A stretch of 64,000 nucleotides of DNA. It comes from Tomitella biformata AHU 1821. GTDB lineage: Bacteria; Actinomycetota; Actinomycetes; Mycobacteriales; Mycobacteriaceae. The notes beneath the pieces are model-generated. The model made no database searches. It was not told the DNA's origin and was given only the letters and a program-made list of their open reading frames with translations. The stretch covers positions 101,655-165,654 of the forward strand of contig NZ_BAVQ01000006.1 of assembly GCF_000524475.1 (NCBI RefSeq), read 5' to 3'. Of this stretch, positions 1 to 7,594 are shown piece by piece; position 1 is the stretch's first letter; each line of letters begins with the position of its first letter. Both the position numbers and the translations under genes were made by a program.

Positions 1-819
1 GTGCTTGGTGCGCATGAACAGGATTCGGCGGCCGGTGCCCGAGGCGAGCAGCTCGACGAGGTCCTTCTTCGCCGTCGTGTTCGTGACGTCGTAGATGTGG
101 TGCGTCATGGCGACGACGGGCGAGTTGGCCTCGTCCACCGAGTGCATGACGGGGTTGCTCAGGAAGCGCTTGACCAGCTTGTCGACGCCGTTGTCCAGGG
201 TGGCCGAGAACAGCAGCCGCTGGCCGGAGGTCGGGGTCGCGTTCAGGATGCGGGTGACGCCGGGCAGGAAGCCGAGGTCGGCCATGTGGTCGGCCTCGTC
301 GAGGATGGTCATCTCGATGGCGTCCAGGTGCACGTGGCCCTGACGCATCAGGTCCTCGAGGCGGCCGGGGCATGCGACGACGATGTCGACGCCGCCCTTG
401 AGCGCACTGACCTGGCGGTTCTGTGCGACGCCGCCAAAGATGGTGGTCACGCGCAGGTTGGCCGCCCGAGCCAGGGGCTCGAGTGCCACCGTGAGCTGGG
501 TGGCCAGCTCACGGGTCGGAGCCAGGATCAGGCCACGGGGGTGGCTGGGGCGGGTCTTGTTGCCGCTGGAGCTCAGGCGGGCCGCCAGGGGGATGCAGAA
601 GGCGAGCGACTTGCCGCTGCCGGTCTTACCGCGGCCCAGCACGTCCCGGCCCTGCAGGGTGTCGGGGAGCGTGTCGGTCTGGATGGGGAACGGAGACTTG
701 ATGCCGTTGTCGGTGAGCGCGCTGACCAGCTTGGTGGGGACGCCGAGGTCCGCGAAGGAGGCTACGGCGGTGGTCGGGGCTGCTGCGGGCAGTGTTGCTG
801 TGGTCTGTGTGGATGACAT
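1..819 (-). CDS. DEAD/DEAH-box ATP-dependent RNA helicase (C-terminus cut by window edge)
   Basis: ATP-dependent RNA unwinding in the cytoplasm. 273 N-terminal residues are visible; the helicase C-terminal lobe lies beyond the window. Motifs in order: Q-motif region with PIQ (residues 45-47), a Walker A written GKTGSGKS (64-71) where most family members have AQTGTGKT, PTRELATQ (101-108), GG (129-130), PGR (151-153), DEAD (174-177) and SAT (205-207). The ATG at 819 is the first start before a 570-bp non-coding region. It diverges from the cold-shock gene at 1392, a pairing that fits RNA restructuring under cold stress (inference). Family assignment is firm; the RhlE-like or DeaD-like subgroup is not. 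Confidence 0.93.
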   Translation of the reverse strand, partial: MSSTQTTATLPAAAPTTAVASFADLGVPTKLVSALTDNGIKSPFPIQTDTLPDTLQGRDVLGRGKTGSGKSLAFCIPLAARLSSSGNKTRPSHPRGLILAPTRELATQLTVALEPLARAANLRVTTIFGGVAQNRQVSALKGGVDIVVACPGRLEDLMRQGHVHLDAIEMTILDEADHMADLGFLPGVTRILNATPTSGQRLLFSATLDNGVDKLVKRFLSNPVMHSVDEANSPVVAMTHHIYDVTNTTAKKDLVELLASGTGRRILFMRTKH

Positions 820-1391
820 GGGGTGGGTCGGTGCCTTTCTTAGGCATCGGGTTGTGCCCAGGCCGCACAGAGCTGCCGTGCTAGCGGGCACAAATGTGGC
901 GAGATTGCCGGTGGGCAAAATCGATCGCCGCGAGAAGTGCTCGTGCAGAGGGCGCACTGATCTAGAACACGGTTGTCCGGGCCATAACTACTTGGGCCGG
1001 GAGCCGGTACGGGAGAAGCGTTCCACGACGTCTCGGAGTCTTCGTAGCGTTGTGCTGTGTCTTGTCGACACCGAGTTGAGCCAACCATAGCGGATATCCC
1101 GCGCCCGTCCGCCGAGCCTTGGGCTCGTGAACCAGAAAATGGCAGGTCAGGCTGTTTCGGACTGTGGGCAGAATCACCGGCTGTGATGCTTTTATCAAGT
1201 ACCGAGACATCCCCGGTGGACTGTGGTTAACTACGTCACGGTCGCTGTGTTTGTGTTTGTGTTTCCACGCTCGCACATTAGCTAGGGCGTGATGGATTTC
1301 CTCTTGGGAGCCGTCAACAACCGCCGTGTAACACCGGCCCTGGGGTCCGACGGACGGATCTCAGTCGTGGACACTGTAAGAGGAGTTAGTC
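820..1391. promoter_or_regulatory. Long divergent intergenic region between helicase and cspA
   Basis: No convincing gene in 572 bp; open frames on either strand look like GC-rich shadows or have no ribosome site. It must hold both divergent promoters and probably a long untranslated leader for the cold-shock gene, as is usual for cspA genes. A three-fold TGTGTT hexamer repeat lies near 1246-1263, and an A/T-richer stretch around 1270-1290 is the likeliest cspA promoter area. Transcription starts cannot be fixed by eye. Confidence 0.45.
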
Positions 1392-1595
1392 ATGGCAGAA
1401 GGCACTGTTAAGTGGTTCAACGCTGAGAAGGGCTTTGGATTCATTGCCCCCGACGACGGCAGCGCTGACGTCTTTGTTCACTACTCGGAGATCCAGAGCG
1501 GCGGCTTCCGCAGCCTCGAGGAGAACCAGCGTGTGAGCTTCGAGGTTGGCCAGGGCCAGAAGGGCCCCCAGGCCACTGGCGTTTCGCCGCTGTAA
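1392..1595 (+). CDS. cspA: Cold-shock protein, CspA family
   Basis: A 67-residue single cold-shock domain that binds single-stranded nucleic acid and acts as an RNA chaperone. The RNP1-like KGFGFI (residues 16-21) and RNP2-like VFVHY (residues 27-31) motifs are intact, and length and N-terminus ([10 protein letters not shown]) are canonical. A purine-rich ribosome site (AGAGGAG) lies about six bases upstream of the ATG. A strong stem-loop at 1641-1668 follows the stop. Mycobacterial CspA orthologues are almost identical in design. Confidence 0.97.
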   Translation: MAEGTVKWFNAEKGFGFIAPDDGSADVFVHYSEIQSGGFRSLEENQRVSFEVGQGQKGPQATGVSPL

Positions 1596-1640
1596 GGACA
1601 AAGTGCCTCTTCCCTGATGGGGGAGATGAACTTGAAATTC

Positions 1641-1668
1641 GGCCCCCACTCCTTCGGGAGTGGGGGCC
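1641..1668. terminator. Bidirectional stem-loop terminator between cspA and sulfatase
   Basis: Perfect 12-bp GC-rich inverted repeat (1641-1652 with 1657-1668) closed by a TTCG tetraloop. It sits between two convergent genes, so it can serve both strands. On the plus strand it is followed by a T-enriched stretch. Confidence 0.85.
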
Positions 1669-1721
1669 GAGTTCTGTTTCGTCGGGCCTGGTTACTGGGC
1701 GTTCAACTACTGGGCGGTCGA

Positions 1722-4055
1722 CTACTGGGTGGCGGCGCCCATCAGCTTGAACTGCTCGATCATCATCGACATCGCATCGGGCGCGAAATCGCCTGGGCGG
1801 AACGTGATCCGGCTCAGCTGGCCCGAGTACGGGAAGCTGCCGTGGCGGGCGCGCAGCGCCGCCGAGACGGGGGAGCGGCGCATCGCGCCCACGTGCAGGC
1901 CGCTGAACGGCACCAGCCAGGACAGCTGGACCAACTCGACGCCGTCGCGCACGCTGTGCCCGTCGATCTCGATGCTGGCAACCCAGCGGGCCTTGCCCGG
2001 GGCCTCCACCCGCACCCGGATGCTGCGGGCCCCCACGGGCACGGTGACGGGCTCGGCGGCGATCATCTGTCCCCACGCGTTCTGGACCAGATGCAGCAGC
2101 CCGTCCTCGATATACACGACGTAGCCGCTCTCCTGGCCGCCGTGCGCCAGCAGCACGCCCTCGTCGCCCGCCTGGTAGCCGGCGAGCTCGGCCTTGAACT
2201 CGAACGAGCGGCCGTCGATCAGCTGGCTCGCACGGAAGCGCTCCAGCGTCGGTGTCTCGGGCAGCAGCGTGATCGGCGTCGCGAACCGGGCCTCGAGGGG
2301 GTCGCGCTGGAACCAGTGCAGCGGGCTGCCGTCGGCCAGCGGGAAGACCTGATTCTGCTCGGCGGCCTCGCGCCAGGCGGCGATGAGAGCCTCGACGCGC
2401 TCGGGGTGCTCGGCGGCGAGGTCGTCCAGCTGGGTGGGGTCCGCGGCGGTGTCGAACAGCTCCCAGCGATCCGATTCGAACGGTGTCATCGGTGTCCGGG
2501 CGGCCACGGCCTCCCAGTCGCCGGCGTAGTACGCACGTTCGCCGAGGCACTCGTAGTACTGCTCGGTGTGATCGCTCGTCGCGTCGGCGCTGCGCAGGAT
2601 GCCGGCCATGCTGACGCCGTCGAGCGGGCGCGCGGCTAGGCCGTTTCGCTCGGTGGCGACCGGCAGGCCGATGAGTTCGAGAATCGTCGGCGCGAGGTCG
2701 GTCACGTGCGCGTACTGGTTGCGGATTGCGCCGGCGGTCTCGGGCAGCCCCGCGGGCCAGGACATCAGGAACGAGACCTGGTGCCCGCCGCGGTAGGTGC
2801 TGAACTTGTGACGGCGGAACGGGGTGTTGGCGGTGGTGGCCCAGCCGGAGGCGTACTGCGGCCAGCTGGCGGGGCCGCCGATCTCATCGAGGCGCGGCAG
2901 ATCCTCTGCGATGCGCTCCTCGTTGTTGGGCTTGCGGGAGCGGTCGAGGTTGCGCAGATGGTTGAACGTGCCGACGTCGTGGCCGCCGCCGCCCGACGCG
3001 CCGTTGTCGCTGAGGAAGATGAAGATGGTGTTCTCGAGCTCGCCGAGGCGGCCGAGGACCTCGCGGAGCCGCCCGACGGACTCGTCGATGGTGCCGACCA
3101 TCGCGGCGTAGCCCTCCATGTGGCGGGCGGCGAGGGCCTTGCCGTCGTCGGTGAGGTCGTCCCATACGGGGATGTCGTAGCCGAGCTCCTCGGTCAGCGG
3201 GGGCAGGCCGAGCTCGGGCGGCATGACGCCGAGCTCCTGCTGGCGGGCGAGGCGGCGCGCGCGGATGATGTCCCAGCCCTCGGCGTACTTGCCGCGGAAG
3301 CGGGCGAGGTCCGCGGGCTTGACGTGCATCGGCACGTGCACCGCGGCGTGCGCGTAGTACATCGCGAAAGGCTTGGTCGGGTCTGAGGCCCGCGCGTCGG
3401 CGATCATCTCGACGGCACGATTGGTGAGATCGTCCGTCAGGTAATAACCCTCGGGGTACTGGTCGATGTTGACGGGGCTGTTGCCCTCGTACAGCTGGTG
3501 CGGCTCATGAAGGCTCGTCTGCGCCTCGAGGAAGCCGTAGTACTGGTCGAAGCCGCGCTGCAGCGGCCATGAGTGGCGGTTGCCCGCCGAGTGCATGTCG
3601 GACTCGCGGCACAGGTGCCACTTGCCGATCGCCATAGTGGAGTAGCCATGCCCGCGCAGCGTCTCGGCCCACGTCGGCTGGTTCGGTGGCAGCTCGGCGG
3701 CGTAGCCGGGGAAACCGGTGTCCACGTTCGCGACCGCGCCCATGCCGACGGCGTGGGAGTTGCAGCCGGTGAGGAGGGCGGCGCGGGTGGGGGAGCAGGT
3801 GGGGGTGACGTGGAAGTCCGTCAGCCGCGCGCCCTCGGCGGCCACCGCGTCGAGGTGCGGGGTGGGGATCTCCGAGCCGAACGGGCCGATATCGGAGTAG
3901 CCCATGTCGTCCACAAGCATCACGACGACGTTCGGGGCGCCGACGGGCGGGCGGAGGTTCTCGGGCCAGGCCGGGGTGGAGGTGGCTAGCAGATCGGTGA
4001 TATTGCCGGCAAAGCCCGGCGCGCGAGACTCGGTCATCGCTGTGACGGTAGTCAT
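1722..4055 (-). CDS. Type I (formylglycine) arylsulfatase
   Basis: Hydrolyses sulfate esters. In this family the CxPxR cysteine is converted to formylglycine; here CSPTR starts at Cys87, followed by AALLTG. The metal-binding pair is the DDMGYSD segment (Asp49-Asp50), and the later FLSDNGASGGGG segment matches the second metal site. At 777 residues it is much longer than classic 500-residue AtsA; the extra C-terminal part (about 540-777) looks beta-rich and resembles the long mycobacterial sulfatases. No signal peptide is evident. It is the last gene of a minus-strand set with the mini-subunit at 4093 and the symporter at 4221, which suggests uptake and cleavage of a sulfated substrate. The substrate is unknown. 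Confidence 0.93.
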   Translation of the reverse strand: MTTVTAMTESRAPGFAGNITDLLATSTPAWPENLRPPVGAPNVVVMLVDDMGYSDIGPFGSEIPTPHLDAVAAEGARLTDFHVTPTCSPTRAALLTGCNSHAVGMGAVANVDTGFPGYAAELPPNQPTWAETLRGHGYSTMAIGKWHLCRESDMHSAGNRHSWPLQRGFDQYYGFLEAQTSLHEPHQLYEGNSPVNIDQYPEGYYLTDDLTNRAVEMIADARASDPTKPFAMYYAHAAVHVPMHVKPADLARFRGKYAEGWDIIRARRLARQQELGVMPPELGLPPLTEELGYDIPVWDDLTDDGKALAARHMEGYAAMVGTIDESVGRLREVLGRLGELENTIFIFLSDNGASGGGGHDVGTFNHLRNLDRSRKPNNEERIAEDLPRLDEIGGPASWPQYASGWATTANTPFRRHKFSTYRGGHQVSFLMSWPAGLPETAGAIRNQYAHVTDLAPTILELIGLPVATERNGLAARPLDGVSMAGILRSADATSDHTEQYYECLGERAYYAGDWEAVAARTPMTPFESDRWELFDTAADPTQLDDLAAEHPERVEALIAAWREAAEQNQVFPLADGSPLHWFQRDPLEARFATPITLLPETPTLERFRASQLIDGRSFEFKAELAGYQAGDEGVLLAHGGQESGYVVYIEDGLLHLVQNAWGQMIAAEPVTVPVGARSIRVRVEAPGKARWVASIEIDGHSVRDGVELVQLSWLVPFSGLHVGAMRRSPVSAALRARHGSFPYSGQLSRITFRPGDFAPDAMSMMIEQFKLMGAATQ

Positions 4056-4092
4056 GTCGCGGCCGGGCTTGGGCAGTGTTTCCGGTGGTTGG

Positions 4093-4224
4093 TTAAACCA
4101 CCATGCGGCCCTCAGCCTTGGCCTCGCGGAAGTCCTTGTAGACGCCGATCGAGAGAATGATCAGCACCACCAGGGCCATGACCGGCCACATCAGGATGTA
4201 GAGCGTCATAAAGAAAGTGGTCAT
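4093..4224 (-). CDS. Putative 43-residue transporter small subunit
   Basis: A 43-residue single-span membrane peptide beginning MTTFFMTLYI, with one hydrophobic helix (about residues 3-28) followed by a charged tail (KDFREAKAEGR). Its ATG overlaps the symporter stop as ATGA (4221-4224), so translation is probably coupled and stoichiometry linked. Such micro-subunits are known downstream of some actinobacterial sodium:solute symporters. A weak 7-bp inverted repeat straddles its stop codon. Confidence 0.75.
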   Translation of the reverse strand: MTTFFMTLYILMWPVMALVVLIILSIGVYKDFREAKAEGRMVV

Positions 4225-5984
4225 CGGTTTTCCTTCCCGTCCTTCTTGGTCTCGTCATCCGACTTGGTTAGTACCGCTGAGCCGGACCTGCCGGCCTGCT
4301 TGTCGCTCTTCTTCTGGTCCTTGGCGGCCTTGAATCCGACGGCCACGACCGCCTGCTCCGCTTGGAAGGACAGCACGCGCTGGTCGATGAGATCGAAGTC
4401 GAACGGCTCCTGCTTGCTCCGCAGGCTGATCACCGTGCAGACCAGGGCGCTGACGCCGTAGGCGACCAGTGAGCCGAGCAGGACCGGGTAATCGCGTAGG
4501 AACCCGATCAGCAGGGGCAGCATCACCAGGAGCATGATCGAGCCGGCGATGAGCCCGGTGCGGAGGCCGAACATCCCGAAGGTGAGCAGCCCGACGACCA
4601 CTGCGGCACCGATGGCGCAGAGGACCTCGAACAAGACGGCCTGCACGCCGGTCATGGGGATGAGCTCGAAGCGGGCCACCACGAAGAAGGCCAGAGCGAC
4701 GAGCACCGAGATCGTGAACGCCTGGTTGGTGATCTTGTTCCAGTAGAAGCTGGCAATCACGGGGAAGACCAACGCGCCCCACAGAGCGCCGACGAACACC
4801 AGCAGCTCAAGGATGTCGAAGTTGGCGAACGCGAACAGCACGCCCGCCGCGGTGGCGCCCACCATCGTCATGCGGCCGATCAGCAGCATCGTGGTGGGGT
4901 TGACCTTGCCGCGGGCCAGGTTCTTGCCGTAGATGTCCGTCATCGCGAGCGCGGACAGCGCGGCGAGGTCGGAGTCCGCGGTGGAGGACAGCGAGCCGAT
5001 GACCATGATGAACAGCGCGCCCACAAGGACGACCGGCAGGTAGTCGACGGCCATCTGCGGGATGATGTTGTTCATGTCGCCGTCCTGCGGGGACATGCCG
5101 ACCATGGCGGCGAGGACGCCGATCATGCCCAGACCAATCACGGTGCCGGCGTAGCCGAAGGTGGCGGTGACGAACGTGGACTTGATCTTGTCCGCGCGCA
5201 CGGCGAAGAGGCGCTGCGCGATGGTCTGGTTGCCGATCGCGTAGGCCAGCACGGCCACGAGGTAGGGCGCGCCCTGATTCAGGAACGCGTCCATGGAGAG
5301 GAAGTTGGCCTTCTCCGGGTCGCTCGCCGCGAGGTCGTCGAGGCCGCCGCGGAGCATGCTGGGGCCGCCGGCCGCGAAGAAGACCGTGGGGATGATGATG
5401 ATCGCCGCGCCCATGAGGGCCACCAGCTGGGCGAAGTCCGTGAGCACCGAGGCGCGGAAGCCGGACCAGACGGTGTAGCCCAGCACGCCGATGGCCACGA
5501 TGATCACGCCGGTCTCGAAGTTGTACGGCGTGAGGATATAGAGCAGCGCGCCGGCGGCGGTGAAGTTCGCGGTGAGGCTGATGACGCTGCCCACGATGTT
5601 GGAGCCCGCGAGCATCAGCTGGCTGGAGCTGCCGTGCCGGGCGTGCATGACCTCGGCCAAGGTGTGCGCGTGCGGCGCCACCTTGCGGAATCTGCGGCCG
5701 AAGGGGTAAATGCACAAGATCATCAGCGCGCCCCAGAGCCCATAGTGGATGGGGCCCGAGATGCCGTAGACGTAGCCGGCCTGCGCGGCGGCATAGAACG
5801 ACGCCGCCCAGATCCAGGTGGCGGTCATGGACGAGGAGGACAAACCGAATCCGACGGCGCCGTCCGAGACCATGAAGCCGTCGACATTCTCCTTCTTCTG
5901 CCGGATCGTCAGCGTCATGAGGAACGTCAGTCCGAAGAATGCGACCAGCAATATGATTGTGGTGAGTCCGCTAAGGGGAAACAA
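4221..5984 (-). CDS. Sodium:solute symporter (SSS family)
   Basis: An integral membrane Na+-coupled transporter of 587 residues with about 13 hydrophobic segments. The N-terminal GFMVSDGAVGFGLSSSSMTATWIWAASF region is typical of the SSS family, including the conserved glycine/serine-rich first helices. The C-terminal 60 residues are charged and cytoplasmic. The start is TTG at 5984, chosen because GGAGG lies four bases upstream. The gene leads an operon with the mini-subunit and the sulfatase. The substrate is not deducible: SSS members carry proline, urea, acetate, pantothenate and others; a sulfated or organic-anion substrate is an inference from the sulfatase. Confidence 0.9.
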   Translation of the reverse strand: MFPLSGLTTIILLVAFFGLTFLMTLTIRQKKENVDGFMVSDGAVGFGLSSSSMTATWIWAASFYAAAQAGYVYGISGPIHYGLWGALMILCIYPFGRRFRKVAPHAHTLAEVMHARHGSSSQLMLAGSNIVGSVISLTANFTAAGALLYILTPYNFETGVIIVAIGVLGYTVWSGFRASVLTDFAQLVALMGAAIIIIPTVFFAAGGPSMLRGGLDDLAASDPEKANFLSMDAFLNQGAPYLVAVLAYAIGNQTIAQRLFAVRADKIKSTFVTATFGYAGTVIGLGMIGVLAAMVGMSPQDGDMNNIIPQMAVDYLPVVLVGALFIMVIGSLSSTADSDLAALSALAMTDIYGKNLARGKVNPTTMLLIGRMTMVGATAAGVLFAFANFDILELLVFVGALWGALVFPVIASFYWNKITNQAFTISVLVALAFFVVARFELIPMTGVQAVLFEVLCAIGAAVVVGLLTFGMFGLRTGLIAGSIMLLVMLPLLIGFLRDYPVLLGSLVAYGVSALVCTVISLRSKQEPFDFDLIDQRVLSFQAEQAVVAVGFKAAKDQKKSDKQAGRSGSAVLTKSDDETKKDGKENR

Positions 5985-6378
5985 AATACCTCCGTGTCGG
6001 GCATCGATAATCGCACCCGCCGGGGAATATGTGTGTTTGTGCAGGAGCGGCTATCGAGTGTCCGAGCTGATGTGCGTGGTTATTCGAGTTTCGTTGTGGG
6101 TAGTCAAGTGTTTGTGTGATTGAAATCCTGAAGTACCTTAGCAAGTGCTGAGTGTCAAAATGGTAAAGACGGTGTCTCGATTGGTGGGACGCCGATTGAG
6201 TATGCTATTCTGAACGGCTACTGTGTGAATTCTTGCTGGCGGGTCACCGCTGCAAGGGCATGCTTTCCTGTCAGTCGACACCATGGCCTCCGCCTGTGTC
6301 GGACTTCACAGTCATTCCTTGTTGATCGACTGGATCTGGCTGTGTGCAGGGGGAATCCCATCAACCTAGGAGTGAGTC
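5985..6378. promoter_or_regulatory. Divergent promoter region between symporter operon and SDR gene
   Basis: 394 bp without a credible gene. It is clearly more A/T-rich than its neighbours, especially 6030-6215, and should contain divergent promoters. A TATGCTATTCT stretch at 6201-6211 is the best candidate -10 region for the rightward gene. No clear operator symmetry was seen. Confidence 0.4.
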
Positions 6379-7119
6379 GTGATGTGGACGCAGGATGGCG
6401 CAGCGGTGGTCGTGGGCGGGACCGGGGGCATCGGCGCGGCAATCACCCGGCTATTGGTCAAGAGGGGATCGGACGTTCTCATCACCTACCGGTCCAATAT
6501 TAATGCCGCGAATGCGTTGATCGCAGAATCCGGCGGAAAGGTGCGGGCGCTGCAGCTCGATATCACCGACGAGAATGCCGTCGCGCACCTGGAGGCTATT
6601 GGCGCAATTCGTACCCTTGTTTATGCGGCGGGCCCACTGGTTCGCCAACGGCATTTGAGCAAGGTGGCCCCCAGTGAATTGCGCTCGACATTGATCGACG
6701 ACGCCGTCGGGTTCTTCACCGTCGTGCGCGCGACGCTGCCGGCCCTGCGCGAGTCCGGCGGGTCGATCGTGGCCGTCACGTCCGCGGCCGGGCGTCGGTA
6801 CGCGGTGCGCGACGGCCTGTCGGTGATCCCCAAGGCATCCGTCGAGGCGATCGTCACCGGGATAGCGGTGGAGGAGGGCCGGTTCGGAGTGCGCGCCAAC
6901 TGTGTGGGCCCCGGCATGCTGGCCGACGGCATGGCGCGATCGCTGATCGCGGCCGGCGACCTCGACGAGGCGGCCCTCGAGGCGGCCAAGCGCAACACGC
7001 CGCTGCGGCGCTTCGGCACGGCGCACGACATCGCCGAGGCTGTCGTGTTCCTCGCCTCCAGCCAAGCGAACTTCATCACCGGACAGAAACTCGACGTCGA
7101 CGGAGGTTATGGTGCCTGA
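6379..7119 (+). CDS. Short-chain dehydrogenase/reductase-fold protein lacking the catalytic Tyr
   Basis: Rossmann-fold SDR of 246 residues. The cofactor motif GGTGGIG (residues 13-19) and the active-site serine region VTSAAG (Ser135) are present. Aligned by spacing to FabG-type enzymes, the YxxxK position reads SVIPK: Lys152 is kept but the tyrosine is Ser148. The C-terminal GQKLDVDGGYGA tail is standard. Either GTG 6379 or ATG 6382 can follow the AGGAG at 6368-6372. It overlaps the next gene by a few bases. Either a non-classical SDR or a non-catalytic binding protein; the natural substrate is unknown. Confidence 0.85.
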   Translation: MMWTQDGAAVVVGGTGGIGAAITRLLVKRGSDVLITYRSNINAANALIAESGGKVRALQLDITDENAVAHLEAIGAIRTLVYAAGPLVRQRHLSKVAPSELRSTLIDDAVGFFTVVRATLPALRESGGSIVAVTSAAGRRYAVRDGLSVIPKASVEAIVTGIAVEEGRFGVRANCVGPGMLADGMARSLIAAGDLDEAALEAAKRNTPLRRFGTAHDIAEAVVFLASSQANFITGQKLDVDGGYGA

Positions 7120-7543
7120 TTCTTACGCAGAAGTGAGCGCGCGGGTGAATGCGCTGCTCGCCAAGCTCGCATTGTTCGCGGACACAGGGACGGTGGAGGA
7201 ATACCTCTCGCAGTCCACCGCCGACGCGGTGTGGGACTTCCCCGCGAACCCCACGTCGGGCGCGCCTGCCAGCCTGCTCACCGGCCACGCCGAGATCGCG
7301 GCGAGCGTGGGGGCCCGGCGCGCGTCGGGCATCCAGGGCCCGGGGACGAACTCCCAGCACGTGATCACCAATGTGGCCGTCGACCTGATCTCAGCGGACA
7401 CCGCGCGGGCGCGCTCGTCGTGGATGTTCCTGCGGCAGACCCTGACCGCGCCGGCCGTGTCCGGGGCCGGGCACTACGACGACGAGCTGCGGCGGGTCGA
7501 CGGCGTGTGGCTGCTGGCGCGGCGGACGGTGTCTTTCGGCTAG
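7109..7543 (+). CDS. Nuclear transport factor 2 / SnoaL-like protein
   Basis: A 144-residue alpha+beta-cone protein. The N-terminal helix, the VWDFPANPTSG segment and the C-terminal DDELRRVDGVWLLARRTVSFG strand pattern fit the SnoaL-like fold, which includes cyclases, dehydratases and isomerases as well as non-enzymatic members. Start choices are ATG 7109 or GTG 7112; CGGAGG at 7101-7106 favours the latter slightly. It overlaps the SDR stop, so the two are co-translated. The pairing suggests a small-molecule modification step, but no substrate can be named. Confidence 0.8.
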   Translation: MVPDSYAEVSARVNALLAKLALFADTGTVEEYLSQSTADAVWDFPANPTSGAPASLLTGHAEIAASVGARRASGIQGPGTNSQHVITNVAVDLISADTARARSSWMFLRQTLTAPAVSGAGHYDDELRRVDGVWLLARRTVSFG

Positions 7544-7594
7544 CACTGTGTTGGCTGAGTTTTTCTTGTCACACCCCACCGGTACCCTCTGCAC

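Noticed and set aside
1..816. Plus-strand 271-codon frame at the left edge
   Set aside because: Antisense shadow of the DEAD-box helicase, which shows all its motifs on the minus strand.
4084..4102. 7-bp inverted repeat at the end of the mini-subunit gene
   Set aside because: Too short and overlapping the stop codon; no terminator character.
7544..7594. Signal recognition RNA or tRNA near dnaX
   Set aside because: M. tuberculosis has these RNA genes near dnaX, but this 51-bp gap is too short and shows no such structure.
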